Shown: positions 1 through 8,610, numbered from the stretch's first letter. The stretch: 64,000 bases of DNA from Mesorhizobium ventifaucium (GCF_935822925.1 NZ_CAKXZS010000014.1:240453-304452), one strand, 5' to 3'. The notes: generated from the letters alone by a model not told the origin. Numbers and translations: made by a program.

Positions 1-888
1 CAGGATCGTCGCCACGGTTCCGGCCCTCGCCATCGCCGCCGCACCCGCCTCGTCAGCGTATTCGAGATGGTCGGCCGACAGGGCGCCATAGCGCGCCGCA
101 AGTTCTGCGCCGTGCAGATTCGACAATTGGTCAGCGTGGATTTTTACCGGCAGGCCTGCTGCTTTCGCCGCGTCGAACACGCGAGAAATCTGCTCGGGCG
201 AAAAGGCGATGCCTTCGCAAAAGCCATCGACCGCGTCGGCCAGGCCCTCGGCGGTAACGGCCGGCAAAATCTCGTTTGCGACCAGATCGATAAAAGCGTC
301 CTTGTCGCCTTTCGCTTCAGGCGGGAGTGCGTGCGCGCCGAGGAAGCTCGTTGTTATCGTTACTGGACGGTTTTCGCCCAGGAGCCGCGCGGCGCGCAGC
401 GATTTCTTCTCGTTTTCGAGATCGAGCCCGTAGCCCGACTTGACCTCGATCGTGGTGACGCCTTCAGCGATCAGCGCGTCGAGGCGCGGCAGCGACTGCG
501 CAACCAGTTCCTGCTGGCTGGCAGCGCGCAGCGCCTTGACCGACGAGACGATGCCGCCGCCGGCCTTGGTGACCTCTTCATAGGTGGCGCCGGCCAGCCG
601 CATCTCGAATTCGTTGGCGCGATTGCCGGCATGGACCAGATGAGTATGGCAGTCGATCAGGCCGGGTGTGATCCAGCGGCCTTCGCAAGCGACAATCTCG
701 GCGTTTTGGCTGAAGGCTGCCGGTATATCGGCTTCCGGGCCGGCATAGACGATCAGGCCATCGCGCGCGGCGATCGCGCCATTTTCGACGATGCCCAGTC
801 CAGCGGCGCTTTCAACCATGGTCGCCAGACGCGCATTGCGCCAGAGGCGGATCTCCCCTGCCCGGCTTTTGCTCTCTCCAGCCATCAT
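1..888 (-). CDS. hutI: Imidazolonepropionase HutI, C-terminus cut by window edge
   Basis: Cytoplasmic metal-dependent amidohydrolase of histidine breakdown. It opens 4-imidazolone-5-propanoate to N-formimino-L-glutamate, the substrate of HutF next door. The reading frame is open for 296 codons from ATG 888 to the left window edge. The amidohydrolase metal motif is visible near residue 75 ([13 protein letters not shown], HxH), and [15 protein letters not shown] lies further on. A second ATG follows directly at 885; a weak GGAAAA lies upstream. It is divergent from hutF across a short region that holds a HutC-type palindrome, so both are probably repressed by HutC. The missing C-terminus would be about 100 residues. 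The identification is firm. Confidence 0.93.
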   Translation of the reverse strand, partial: MMAGESKSRAGEIRLWRNARLATMVESAAGLGIVENGAIAARDGLIVYAGPEADIPAAFSQNAEIVACEGRWITPGLIDCHTHLVHAGNRANEFEMRLAGATYEEVTKAGGGIVSSVKALRAASQQELVAQSLPRLDALIAEGVTTIEVKSGYGLDLENEKKSLRAARLLGENRPVTITTSFLGAHALPPEAKGDKDAFIDLVANEILPAVTAEGLADAVDGFCEGIAFSPEQISRVFDAAKAAGLPVKIHADQLSNLHGAELAARYGALSADHLEYADEAGAAAMARAGTVATIL

Positions 889-913
889 CTTTTCCGTTTC
901 AATCGGCCGCGGT

Positions 914-927
914 TATGTATATACATA
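914..927. promoter_or_regulatory. Probable HutC operator between hutI and hutF
   Basis: Perfect 14-bp palindrome TATGTATATACATA containing GTATATAC, which fits the GT-N-TA-N-AC consensus of the HutC subfamily of GntR regulators. It lies between divergent hutI and hutF, and hutC is the gene after hutF. The role as operator is inference from consensus and position. Confidence 0.8.
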
Positions 928-985
928 TTGAAACGGACTGCAAGTGGTATCATTGCGCGGGACACAGGGAATCGGAGACAAAAAC

Positions 986-2338
986 GTGACGGCGATCTTT
1001 GCGGAACAGGCGCTTCTGCCCGACGGCTGGCATTCCAATGCCCGGATCGTCGTCGGTGACGGCCACATCACCACGGTCGAGCCGAACACCGCATCCCAGC
1101 CCAGCGACGAACGCCATGCCATTTTGCTGCCAGGCATGCCGAACCTGCACAGCCACGCCTTCCAGCGCGGCATGGCCGGTCTAGCCGAGCTGCGCGGCCC
1201 TTCCGCCGACAGTTTCTGGAGCTGGCGCGAGGTGATGTATCGCTTCGCGCTGTCGATGACGCCGGATCAGGTCGAGGCGGTCGCCGCGCAGCTCTATGTC
1301 GAGATGCTTGAGGCTGGGTTCTCACGCGTCGGCGAGTTTCACTATCTGCATCACGACCGCGACGGCCAGCCCTACGCCAACATCGCCGAAATGGCCGACC
1401 GCATCACCGCCGCGGCTGCCGAAACTGGCATCGGGCTGACGCTGCTGCCGGTCTTCTATGCGCATTCCTCTTTCGGCGGCACTGCGCCGAACGAAGCCCA
1501 GCGGCGATTCATCAACGATGTGAATCAGTTCTCGCAGCTTGTTGAGAAATGTCACGAAACCGTTCGCACCTTGAATAACGCTGTCGTCGGCATCGCCCCG
1601 CACAGTCTGCGCGCCGTGACACCGGAGCAGTTGGAAAACATCGCGACAATGGCACAGGGCGGACCGATCCACATCCATATCGCCGAGCAAGTGAAGGAGG
1701 TCGAGGACTGCCTTGCCTGGTCCGGGGCGCGGCCGATCGAATGGCTGCTCGCCAATGCCAGGGTCGATAATCGCTGGTGCCTGATCCACGCCACCCACAT
1801 GACCGAGACCGAGACGGCGGCCATGGCGAAAAGCGGAGCAATCGCCGGCCTCTGCCCGATCACCGAGGCCAATCTCGGCGACGGCACCTTTGCAGCAACT
1901 TTGTTCAAACAGCATGGCGGCCGCTTCGGCGTCGGCTCCGATTCCAACGTGCTGATCGGCCTGCCGGACGAATTGCGGCAGCTCGAATATTCGCAGCGCC
2001 TCGCCCACCGCGCCCGCAACCTGCTGGCGGTCGCCGGCGGCTCGACCGGGCGCGCACTGTTCGATGCCGCGCTCGACGGCGGCAGTGCGGCGCTTGGCGC
2101 AGGCCCCTCGCGGATGGCCGCCGGCGCCCCAGCCGATTTCGTCTCACTGGACGCCAACCGCCCGTCGCTTGCCGGCAAGACGGGCGACGCGGTTCTCGAC
2201 GCCTGGATCTTCGCCAACGGCAGCAAGGTCGATTGCGTCTGGGTGCATGGCAAGAAACTGGTCAGTAGCGGCAGGCATGCCAGGCGTGATGCCGTTGCCG
2301 GGCGTTTTCGCAAGGTGATGACGGCGCTTTCGGCATGA
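986..2338 (+). CDS. hutF: Formimidoylglutamate deiminase HutF
   Basis: Hydrolyses N-formimino-L-glutamate to N-formyl-L-glutamate and ammonia in the five-step histidine pathway. It is an amidohydrolase-fold enzyme: PNLHSHAFQRGMAGL near residue 55 gives the HxH metal site, HIHIAEQ and LIHATHMTE follow, and GVGSDSNVLIGL carries the late metal-site Asp. The frame opens further upstream (GTG 944), but I chose GTG 986 because GGAG sits seven bases before it and the protein then starts at VTAIFAEQALLP. That gives 450 residues, the usual size. Its stop overlaps the hutC start as ATGA, so the two are translationally coupled. Confidence 0.93.
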   Translation: MTAIFAEQALLPDGWHSNARIVVGDGHITTVEPNTASQPSDERHAILLPGMPNLHSHAFQRGMAGLAELRGPSADSFWSWREVMYRFALSMTPDQVEAVAAQLYVEMLEAGFSRVGEFHYLHHDRDGQPYANIAEMADRITAAAAETGIGLTLLPVFYAHSSFGGTAPNEAQRRFINDVNQFSQLVEKCHETVRTLNNAVVGIAPHSLRAVTPEQLENIATMAQGGPIHIHIAEQVKEVEDCLAWSGARPIEWLLANARVDNRWCLIHATHMTETETAAMAKSGAIAGLCPITEANLGDGTFAATLFKQHGGRFGVGSDSNVLIGLPDELRQLEYSQRLAHRARNLLAVAGGSTGRALFDAALDGGSAALGAGPSRMAAGAPADFVSLDANRPSLAGKTGDAVLDAWIFANGSKVDCVWVHGKKLVSSGRHARRDAVAGRFRKVMTALSA

Positions 2339-3081
2339 GCATGATCCAGACAATGGATGTGGATGTCGGCGAGCCTCTCTCGCTGCATCAACGCATCCTG
2401 TCCGACATCAGCGAACGGATCCTGTCCGGCGCCTGGGCGCCCGGCCACCGCATCCCGTTCGAGCACGAACTGACGGCCGAGTACAAATGTTCGCGCATGA
2501 CGGTGAACAAGGCGCTGTCGCAGCTTGCCAAGGCCGGGCTGATCGAGCGCCGCCGTCGCTCTGGCAGCTTTGTCCGCCGGCCGCAATCGCAAGCGGCGGT
2601 GTTGGAAATCCATGACATCAGGATCGAAGTCGAGGCGCTCGGCCTAGCCTATCACTACGAGCGTGTGGCGCGACATAAAAGGCGCAGCAGCGCCGAGGAT
2701 CGCACCTTGTTGGAACTCGACTCCAACGGGCCGGTGCTGGCGCTGGAATGCCGGCATTTCGCTGGCAAGCGGCCGTTCGCCCACGAACAGCGGCTGATCA
2801 ACCTGGCCGCTGTGGCCGAGGCCGCCAACGAGGAATTTTTCGCCGTCGCGCCTGGGCCGTGGCTGATCGCCCGCGTGCCATGGAGTGCCGCCGAGCACCG
2901 CATCCGTGCCGTCGCCGCCGACAGACACATTGCGGCTGCACTCGATATCGAGGCCGGCGCCGCCTGCCTGGTGGTCGAGCGACGGACATGGAGCGCCGAG
3001 CACCCGGTCACCCATGTCCGTTTCACCTATGCGGCCGAGAGCCACATGCTGGTCGCGCGGTTCACGCCGTCGCAGAGGTAA
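2335..3081 (+). CDS. hutC: Histidine utilisation repressor HutC (GntR family)
   Basis: Transcriptional repressor of the hut genes, known in the family to respond to urocanate. The N-terminal winged helix (about residues 15-85; CSRMTVNKALSQLAKAGLI is the recognition region) is followed by a UTRA ligand domain with the typical ALECRHFAGKRPFAHEQRLIN stretch broken across residues 135-160. It has 248 residues, normal for HutC. The start ATG overlaps the hutF stop. The likely operator is the palindrome at 914-927. The stop codon runs straight into a palindromic repeat at 3081. Confidence 0.92.
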   Translation: MSMIQTMDVDVGEPLSLHQRILSDISERILSGAWAPGHRIPFEHELTAEYKCSRMTVNKALSQLAKAGLIERRRRSGSFVRRPQSQAAVLEIHDIRIEVEALGLAYHYERVARHKRRSSAEDRTLLELDSNGPVLALECRHFAGKRPFAHEQRLINLAAVAEAANEEFFAVAPGPWLIARVPWSAAEHRIRAVAADRHIAAALDIEAGAACLVVERRTWSAEHPVTHVRFTYAAESHMLVARFTPSQR

Positions 3082-3224
3082 CCCTCCCCCTCGAGGGGAG
3101 GGTCGCGGAGGAAATGCCGCATGGCGGCATTTTCTGACGCGGGGTGGGGGTCGGTGCAATCTTGCCGACCCACCCCATCTCGCAATCTCCGCTTCGCTCC
3201 GACCCTCCCCTCAAGAGGGAGGGT
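3081..3224. repeat. Rhizobial-type palindromic intergenic repeat
   Basis: Begins with ACCCTCCCC-CTCGA-GGGGAGGGT (3081-3103) and ends with ACCCTCCC-CTCAAGA-GGGAGGGT (3202-3224), so both ends are hairpins. An internal GGGGTGGGGGTC and CCCACCCC pair as well. It fills the gap between the convergent genes hutC and the RidA-like gene. A related element lies at 54788-54926. Confidence 0.8.
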
Positions 3225-3237
3225 AAAGCGCCCTGCT

Positions 3238-3582
3238 TCAAACCGCGGCGGTAACGATGATCTCGACCAGATATTCCGGTCCGGCAAGCTTGGCCTCGCC
3301 GGTGGCGCGGGCCGGGGTATGGCCCTGCGGCGCCCACTTGTCCCATTCCGCGTTCATCTCGGCAAAGGTGCTCATGTCGGCCAGCCAGATGATCGCCTGC
3401 AGGATCTTGGTCTTGTCGGTGCCGGCCTTGGCCAGCAATTCGTCAATGGCCGCCAGGATGTCCCTGGTCTGGGCGCCGACGTTCCCGCCTGGTTCGCCAA
3501 CCTGACCAGCCAGATAGACGGTGTTGCCGTGGATGACGATCTGGCTCATGCGTAGGCCAACATCGATGCGACGAATGCTCAT
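3238..3582 (-). CDS. RidA family (YjgF/YER057c/UK114) protein
   Basis: A 114-residue protein of the RidA superfamily, small cytoplasmic trimers that in several members hydrolyse reactive enamine/imine intermediates. The strand-helix pattern is typical (VYLAGQVGEPGGNVGAQTRDILAAID in two parts, then QAIIWLADMSTFAEMN), and the C-terminal PARATGE and YLVEIIV keep the family Arg and Glu. It is not close to canonical RidA (the usual VEVA stretch is GEAK), so the substrate is unknown. It is convergent with hutC; no operon partner is visible. Confidence 0.87.
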   Translation of the reverse strand: MSIRRIDVGLRMSQIVIHGNTVYLAGQVGEPGGNVGAQTRDILAAIDELLAKAGTDKTKILQAIIWLADMSTFAEMNAEWDKWAPQGHTPARATGEAKLAGPEYLVEIIVTAAV

Positions 3583-3744
3583 TGGACGTTTCCTTCGTTT
3601 GTGGGTCGCGCCTCTTTAGAGTCGCGGTTCGCTGGGGGCAAGGTTGCATGCGCGAATCCTCTTGAGCCAGCAGGCGTGAGCGAAAATAGGCGCACGCCAA
3701 ACTGCTCCGGTCGCCGCAATTCCGCCGGATTGACTTGTTGACTA

Positions 3745-3756
3745 ATGTAATAACAT
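3745..3756. promoter_or_regulatory. Possible Zur box upstream of the zinc-type ABC operon
   Basis: ATGTAATAACAT, one base from the perfect palindrome ATGTTATAACAT that forms the core of Zur boxes in alphaproteobacteria. It lies 50 bp before the ATPase start in an AT-rich patch. The assignment to Zur is inference; no zur gene lies in the window. Confidence 0.55.
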
Positions 3757-3805
3757 CACATATCCACCGCCGCTGCCGTATTGATCGTGTCCCACGGATC
3801 GTCAC

Positions 3806-4612
3806 ATGACCAAAACCTGCTTGACCTTCCGCGACCTGACGCTGGGCTACAACAGCCATCCGGCGATCCATCATCTCGATGGCACGATCCGCCGAGGGTC
3901 GCTAACTGCCGTCGTCGGCGCCAATGGCTCGGGCAAGTCGACGCTGATGAAGGGTATCGTCGGCGTGTTGAAGCCGATGGCCGGCACGGTTGTCCGGGCG
4001 CCCGGGGTGCGCGCTGCTTATCTGCCGCAACAGTCGGAACTCGACCGCTCGTTTCCCGCCCGGGTCGTCGATCTGGTTTCGCTCGGCCTATGGCCACGGC
4101 GCGGGCTGCTCGGCCGCTACACCAGGGAAGATCGCGATGCGGTCAGCCAGGCGCTGATGGCCGTCGGCCTCGGCGGCTTCGAGAAGCGCCCGATCGACAC
4201 CCTGTCGGGCGGCCAGCTGCAGCGCACGCTGTTCGCCCGCGTGCTGCTGCAGGACGCCGACCTCATTCTGCTCGACGAACCGTTCAACGCCGTCGATACC
4301 AAGACCGTCGGCGACCTGATCGCACTGATCAAGCGTTGGCATGGCGAGGAGCGCACGATCTTGGTTGTCGTCCACGATCTGGAACTGGTGCGCCAGAACT
4401 TCCCCGAGACGCTGCTGCTGGCGCGCCAGCCGATCGCCTGGGGCGAGACAAAGGAAACGCTGCGGCCGGAAAACCTGTTGCGCGCGCGCCGCTTCCACGA
4501 AGCCTGGGAGGAGAACGCGCCCTGGTGCGAGCCCGACGACCACAAGCATGGTGGTCACGCTCACGACCATGGGCACGACCATCATCACGGCTCCGGGCCG
4601 CGGGCAGCATGA
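3806..4612 (+). CDS. znuC: Zinc/manganese ABC transporter ATPase (ZnuC/AztA type)
   Basis: ATP-binding subunit of a metal importer. Walker A GANGSGKST (near residue 39), signature LSGGQLQR, Walker B LILLDEP and the switch His in VVVHD are all present. The tail is His/Asp rich (HGGHAHDHGHDHHHG), as in zinc importers, and may bind metal. It has 268 residues. It overlaps the permease gene by ATGA and leads the three-gene unit znuC-znuB-znuA. The start ATG 3806 was chosen because translation upstream has no family similarity. Confidence 0.92.
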   Translation: MTKTCLTFRDLTLGYNSHPAIHHLDGTIRRGSLTAVVGANGSGKSTLMKGIVGVLKPMAGTVVRAPGVRAAYLPQQSELDRSFPARVVDLVSLGLWPRRGLLGRYTREDRDAVSQALMAVGLGGFEKRPIDTLSGGQLQRTLFARVLLQDADLILLDEPFNAVDTKTVGDLIALIKRWHGEERTILVVVHDLELVRQNFPETLLLARQPIAWGETKETLRPENLLRARRFHEAWEENAPWCEPDDHKHGGHAHDHGHDHHHGSGPRAA

Positions 4613-5487
4613 TGGAAACGCTCTACGGTCTTCTCATCGCTCCGTTCGCCGATTTCGCCTTCATGCAACGGGCGCTTGCCGGGTCGCTGATGCTGTCGCT
4701 CGGCGCCTGCCCGGTCGGCGTGTTCCTGATGCTGCGGCGCATGAGCCTTTCCGGCGACGCCATGGCCCACGCCATCCTGCCGGGTGCTGCCGCCGGGTTC
4801 CTGTTCTATGGGCTGGAGATCCTGCCGATGACCATCGGCGGGCTGATTGCCGGCATCATCGTCGCGCTCGGCGCCGGCGCCGTCTCGCGCTTCACCATCC
4901 AGCGCGAGGACGCTTCGATGGCGGCCTTCTACCTGATTTCACTGGCGATCGGTGTGCTGATGGTGTCGATCCGCGGCTCCAGCGTCGATCTCATGCATGT
5001 GCTGTTCGGCACCGTGCTGGCGCTCAACAATGAAGCGCTGACGCTGATCGGTGGTATCGTGCTGGTCACGCTAGTCAGCCTCGCCATCTTCTGGCGGGCG
5101 CTGGTCGCCGAATGTCTCGACCCGCTGTTCCTGCGTTCGGTCAGCCGACTGGGCAGCCCGGTGCATTTCATCTTCCTCGGCCTCGTCGTGCTCAACCTGG
5201 TCGGCGGCTTCCAGGCGCTCGGCACGCTGTTATCCGTCGGGCTGATGATGCTGCCTGCGGCCGCCGCCCGCTTCTGGACCATGCGCGTCGAGCCGATGTG
5301 CGTGCTGGCGGTGCTGATCGGCTTTGCCTCCTGCGTCGCCGGGCTGCTTCTGTCCTACCACGTGTCGCTGCCTTCCGGACCGGCCATCATCCTGTCGGCC
5401 GGCGTTGTCTATTTTGCTTCGATCCTGTTCGGCACGCGCGGCATCCTGCGCGCCCGTATCGTCCATCACCGCCACAGAACCGCCTGA
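4609..5487 (+). CDS. znuB: Zinc/manganese ABC transporter permease (ZnuB/AztB type)
   Basis: Inner-membrane permease of the ABC-3 family, 292 residues with about eight hydrophobic segments, from the first at residues 15-40 (ALAGSLMLSLGACPVGVFL) to a last one ending near 280. The MSLSGDAMAHAILPGAA loop after the first segment is characteristic of metal ABC-3 permeases. It starts at ATG 4609 in an ATGA overlap with the ATPase gene (a second ATG is at 4612). The binding-protein gene follows after 19 bases. Confidence 0.92.
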   Translation: MMETLYGLLIAPFADFAFMQRALAGSLMLSLGACPVGVFLMLRRMSLSGDAMAHAILPGAAAGFLFYGLEILPMTIGGLIAGIIVALGAGAVSRFTIQREDASMAAFYLISLAIGVLMVSIRGSSVDLMHVLFGTVLALNNEALTLIGGIVLVTLVSLAIFWRALVAECLDPLFLRSVSRLGSPVHFIFLGLVVLNLVGGFQALGTLLSVGLMMLPAAAARFWTMRVEPMCVLAVLIGFASCVAGLLLSYHVSLPSGPAIILSAGVVYFASILFGTRGILRARIVHHRHRTA

Positions 5488-5506
5488 TCCCAAGGGAGTG
5501 CTGTCC

Positions 5507-6280
5507 ATGCTGAAATCGATCCGCGCCGCCTTGGCAGTGGGCGTTATGACATTAACCGCCTTTGGCGCGTCGTCAGCCATCGCGGAGCCGTTGAAAGTGG
5601 TCGCCAGCTTCACGATCATTGCCGATTTCGCCAAGAATGTCGGTGGCGACCGGATCAATCTGACCACCATCGTCGGGCCGGATGGCGATGCCCGTGTCTA
5701 CGAGCCGAGCCCGGCTGACGCGGTGGCGATGGCGGGTGCAGATGTGGTGCTGGTCAACGGCCTGCATTTCGAAGGCTTTCTGCAGCGCCTGGTCGACGCC
5801 AGCGCCACCAAGGCGACAATCGCCGTTTTGACCAAGGGCGTCACGCCGATCAACTTCAAACCCGAATTCGCCGATGCCGAAGCCGCTGACGCGCTTGAGG
5901 GCGAAGTGCAGACGGCGATCCAGTCGATCCCGCAAGAGAAGCGCGTCGTCATCACCTCGCATGACGCCTTTGGCTATTTCGAGAAGGCCTATGGCCTCAC
6001 CTTCCTGGCCCCCGAAGGGGTGTCGACCGAGTCGGAGCCGTCCGCTGCCGACGTCGCCAAGCTGGTCAGCCAGGTGAAACAGGACAAGGCGGCGGCGGTA
6101 TTCATCGAGAACATCACCAACGCGCGGCTGATCGAGCAGATCGCCAGCGAGACCGGCATCAAGGTTGGCGGCACGCTCTATTCGGACGCGCTGTCGCAAC
6201 CCGATGGCCCGGCCTCGACCTATATCGACCTGATGCGCAACAACATCGCCCAGATCAAAGGCGCGATCCTCGGAAGCTGA
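5507..6280 (+). CDS. Metal ABC transporter substrate-binding protein, shortened and missing metal ligands
   Basis: Periplasmic cluster A-I (ZnuA/AztC-like) binding protein with a signal peptide (MLKSIRAALAVGVMTLTA, cleavage near AIAEP). The start ATG 5507 has GGGAG before it; the frame is open further up but lies in the permease gene. It is 257 residues, shorter than the roughly 300 usual. Two of the four expected zinc ligands are gone. The first His is Arg (GPDGDARVYEP instead of DAHVYEP). Also, FKPEFADAE runs straight into ADALEGEVQ, so the His-rich loop and the DPHAW/F-type segment with the second His are deleted in frame. The later His (VITSHDAFGYF) and Asp (TLYSDALS) remain. It may be decayed, or bind another metal or a chelate. 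Confidence 0.85.
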   Translation: MLKSIRAALAVGVMTLTAFGASSAIAEPLKVVASFTIIADFAKNVGGDRINLTTIVGPDGDARVYEPSPADAVAMAGADVVLVNGLHFEGFLQRLVDASATKATIAVLTKGVTPINFKPEFADAEAADALEGEVQTAIQSIPQEKRVVITSHDAFGYFEKAYGLTFLAPEGVSTESEPSAADVAKLVSQVKQDKAAAVFIENITNARLIEQIASETGIKVGGTLYSDALSQPDGPASTYIDLMRNNIAQIKGAILGS

Positions 6281-6425
6281 TGCCTTCCTATCCAGCCGGG
6301 CCGCGTCGGCTCGGTTGGATTCTCCGTCGAAAATAACTATCTGCGCATGAGATTTCATTGTGCGCGGATTGCCGATCTCGTCGGGGAGTGGCAAGACTGC
6401 GGCCAAACCGGTTTTGCGAGGAAAC

Positions 6426-6764
6426 ATGGAATATCGTCAGATCAGCGAGGACTATTCGGTCTCCGGCCAGATCCAGCCCGAAGAAGTCGCCGCCATCAAG
6501 GCCGCCGGCTTCAAGAGCGTCATCTGCAACCGGCCTGATGACGAGCAGCCCGGCCAGCCTTCGGCGGACACGGTCAAAGCGGCAGTCGAAGCCGCCGGGC
6601 TTACCTTTCGCTACATCCCGGTCATCAGCGGCCAGATCACGGCCCAAAATGTCGAGGACCAGGCTGAGGCGCTCGATGAACTCGAAGGCCCGATCTTCGC
6701 CTATTGCCGTTCCGGCGCACGCTGCACCAACCTTTATGGGCTGATCCAGCAGTCGAAGGGCTAA
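6426..6764 (+). CDS. TIGR01244/DUF442 family (beta-lactamase-hydrolase-like, phosphatase-fold) protein
   Basis: A 112-residue protein of the DUF442 family, which has a dual-specificity-phosphatase fold and is found alone or fused to rhodanese/ETHE1-like domains in sulfide and persulfide metabolism. The P-loop-like YCRSGARCTNLYGL is near residue 93, with Cys then Arg; FKSVICNRPDDEQPGQPS is the family's N-terminal signature. The start ATG 6426 follows GAGGAAAC. The gene stands alone, and its stop codon lies within the left arm of the hairpin at 6762-6803. The catalytic reaction is not established for the family. Confidence 0.82.
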   Translation: MEYRQISEDYSVSGQIQPEEVAAIKAAGFKSVICNRPDDEQPGQPSADTVKAAVEAAGLTFRYIPVISGQITAQNVEDQAEALDELEGPIFAYCRSGARCTNLYGLIQQSKG

Positions 6765-6803
6765 AGCGCGTCGCGTTTGTCCGGCCTCATGCGACGCGCT
6801 TTA
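6762..6803. repeat. Perfect hairpin with 13-bp arms, part of a rhizobial repeat
   Basis: TAAAGCGCGTCGC (6762-6774) pairs exactly with GCGACGCGCTTTA (6791-6803) around a 16-base loop. It starts at the stop codon of the DUF442 gene and may end its transcript, although no T-run follows. Another repeat follows at 6816. Confidence 0.75.
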
Positions 6804-6815
6804 GGTTGCTGATTT

Positions 6816-6890
6816 ATGCATGTCGTTATCGCAAAACCGCTGCACACCCTCGGGTCCAGGCCCGAGGGCATGCTTTTGCGCGACATGCAT
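6816..6890. repeat. Palindromic repeat bounded by TGCATGTCG / CGACATGCA
   Basis: Outer arms ATGCATGTCG (6816-6825 region) and CGACATGCAT (6881-6890), with an inner CCCTCGGG-TCCAGG-CCCGAGGG hairpin. A related copy lies at 21581-21658. The repeat reaches the stop codon of the Lrp gene. Confidence 0.75.
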
Positions 6891-7375
6891 TAAATCGGCA
6901 GCGCGCCGGTTTCCTTCAGCGTTTCCAGCACGATCGCCGTCTTCACATGCTGCACGGATTCGTGCGGCAGGAGCACGCCGTTGACGAATTCCGACAGCGA
7001 TTTCAGGTCGGGCGTCACCACTTTCAGGATGTAATCCATCTCGCCGGTCAGCGCGTGCGCCTCCTGCACCTCCGGCAGCCGCGCCACCAACTCGCCGAAG
7101 CGCCGCGCATTGTCGCGGTTGTGGGTGGCGAGCGTCACCGAGATCACGTTGACCAGTGAGAAGCCGAGCTTGTCCCGGTCGAGCACCGCGCGATAGCCCC
7201 TGATATAGCCGTCCTCCTCCAGCCTCTGGCGGCGGCGCGAACATTGCGACGCCGACAGGTTCACCCGTTCCGACAAGTCGTTGTTGGTCAGCCGTGCGTC
7301 GCCCTGCAACAGAGCCATTATCTTGCGGTCAAACTGGTCGATGCGCGCATCATCCATGATCTTTTCATCCACCAT
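6890..7375 (-). CDS. Lrp/AsnC family transcriptional regulator, probable regulator of hppD
   Basis: N-terminal winged helix (about residues 8-55; LTNNDLSERVNLSASQCSRRRQRLEEDGYI in two parts) and C-terminal RAM ligand domain (VISVTLATHNRDNARRF, HALTGEMDYILKVV). It is about 160 residues, the normal size. I chose ATG 7375 (MVDEKIMDD) with GGGAA upstream; ATG 7390 and ATG 7357 are also possible. It is divergent from hppD across about 120 bp, the usual place for a dedicated regulator of tyrosine or phenylalanine breakdown. Its stop lies at the edge of a palindromic repeat. Confidence 0.88.
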   Translation of the reverse strand: MVDEKIMDDARIDQFDRKIMALLQGDARLTNNDLSERVNLSASQCSRRRQRLEEDGYIRGYRAVLDRDKLGFSLVNVISVTLATHNRDNARRFGELVARLPEVQEAHALTGEMDYILKVVTPDLKSLSEFVNGVLLPHESVQHVKTAIVLETLKETGALPI

Positions 7376-7497
7376 GCACAATTCCCGCATGATCTATTCG
7401 TTTAAAGCGTTTGAATGCAAGCACCATGCACCTCCTCCGCGCTATAGTAGCGTCAAAATGGCTCTTTCCGGCCAAGCAGCTTTTGGAGGACAACATC

Positions 7498-8610
7498 ATG
7501 GGTCCCTTCCCGCACGATGCACCGCCCGCAACGATCAGCAAGGCCAATCCCGCCGGCACCGACGGCTTCGAATTCGTCGAGTTCGCGCATCCCGAGCCGG
7601 AAAAGCTCGCCGAGTTGTTTACCCGCATGGGCTATGTACCGGTAGCCAAGCACCGCACCAAGAACATCACCGTCTGGCGGCAGGGCGACATCAACTATGT
7701 CGTCAATGCCGAACCCGGCTCGCATGCGATGAAGTTCGTCGACAAGCACGGCCCCTGCGCTGCCTCGATGGCCTGGCGGGTCGTCGATGCCAAGCATGCG
7801 TTCGACCATGCCGTCGCCAAAGGGGCCACGCCTTACGAAGGCACCGACAAGGCGCTGGACGTGCCGGCAATCGTCGGAATCGGCGGCTCGTTGCTCTATT
7901 TCATCGAGGTCTACGGCGACAAAGGCTCGGCCTACGATGCCGAGTTCGACTGGCTGGGCGAGCGCGACCCGAAGCCGGAAGGCGTCGGCTTCTATTATCT
8001 TGACCACCTCACCCACAATGTCTACCGCGGCAACATGGACAAATGGTGGGATTTCTATCGCGACCTGTTCGGCTTCAAGCAGATTCATTTCTTCGACATC
8101 GACGGCAAGATCACCGGCCTGGTCAGCCGCGCCATCACCTCGCCCTGCGGCAAGATCCGCATCCCGCTCAACGAGTCCAAGGACGAGACCAGCCAGATCG
8201 CCGAATATCTGAAGAAGTACAATGGCGAAGGCATCCAGCATATCGCCGTTGGCACGGACGAGATCTACGGCGCCACCGACAGGCTGGCAGCCAACGGGCT
8301 GAAGTTCATGCCCGGCCCGCCGGAAACCTATTATGAGCTGTCCCATGCCCGCGTGCACGGCCATGACGAGCCGATCGAGCGGATGAAAAAGCACGGCATC
8401 CTGATCGACGGCGAAGGCGTGGTTGACGGCGGCACGACCAAGATCCTGCTGCAGATCTTCTCGAAAACCGTAATCGGGCCAATCTTCTTCGAATTCATCC
8501 AGAGGAAGGGCGACGAGGGTTTTGGCGAAGGCAATTTCCGCGCGCTGTTCGAATCGATCGAGCAGGACCAGATCAAGCGTGGCGTGCTGAAGGTGCAAGC
8601 GGCGGAGTGA
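7498..8610 (+). CDS. hppD: 4-hydroxyphenylpyruvate dioxygenase
   Basis: Non-haem Fe(II) enzyme that turns 4-hydroxyphenylpyruvate into homogentisate in tyrosine catabolism. It consists of two vicinal-oxygen-chelate domains, 370 residues. The three iron ligands can be placed: the His of DHLTHNVYRGNM, the His of GIQHIAVGTDE, and the Glu of IFFEFIQRKGDEGFGEGNF. The start ATG 7498 has a strong GGAGG nine bases before it; the frame is open to 7411 but without a ribosome site. It supplies the substrate of HmgA, encoded 3 kb further on. Confidence 0.96.
   Translation: MGPFPHDAPPATISKANPAGTDGFEFVEFAHPEPEKLAELFTRMGYVPVAKHRTKNITVWRQGDINYVVNAEPGSHAMKFVDKHGPCAASMAWRVVDAKHAFDHAVAKGATPYEGTDKALDVPAIVGIGGSLLYFIEVYGDKGSAYDAEFDWLGERDPKPEGVGFYYLDHLTHNVYRGNMDKWWDFYRDLFGFKQIHFFDIDGKITGLVSRAITSPCGKIRIPLNESKDETSQIAEYLKKYNGEGIQHIAVGTDEIYGATDRLAANGLKFMPGPPETYYELSHARVHGHDEPIERMKKHGILIDGEGVVDGGTTKILLQIFSKTVIGPIFFEFIQRKGDEGFGEGNFRALFESIEQDQIKRGVLKVQAAE

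Noticed and set aside
67..1059. 330-codon plus-strand frame
   Set aside because: Antisense of hutI; codon bias of high-GC DNA explains the long frame, and the minus strand gives clear imidazolonepropionase motifs.
6762..6803. Rho-independent terminator
   Set aside because: The hairpin is strong but lacks a T-run, and it belongs to a dispersed repeat; listed as repeat instead.
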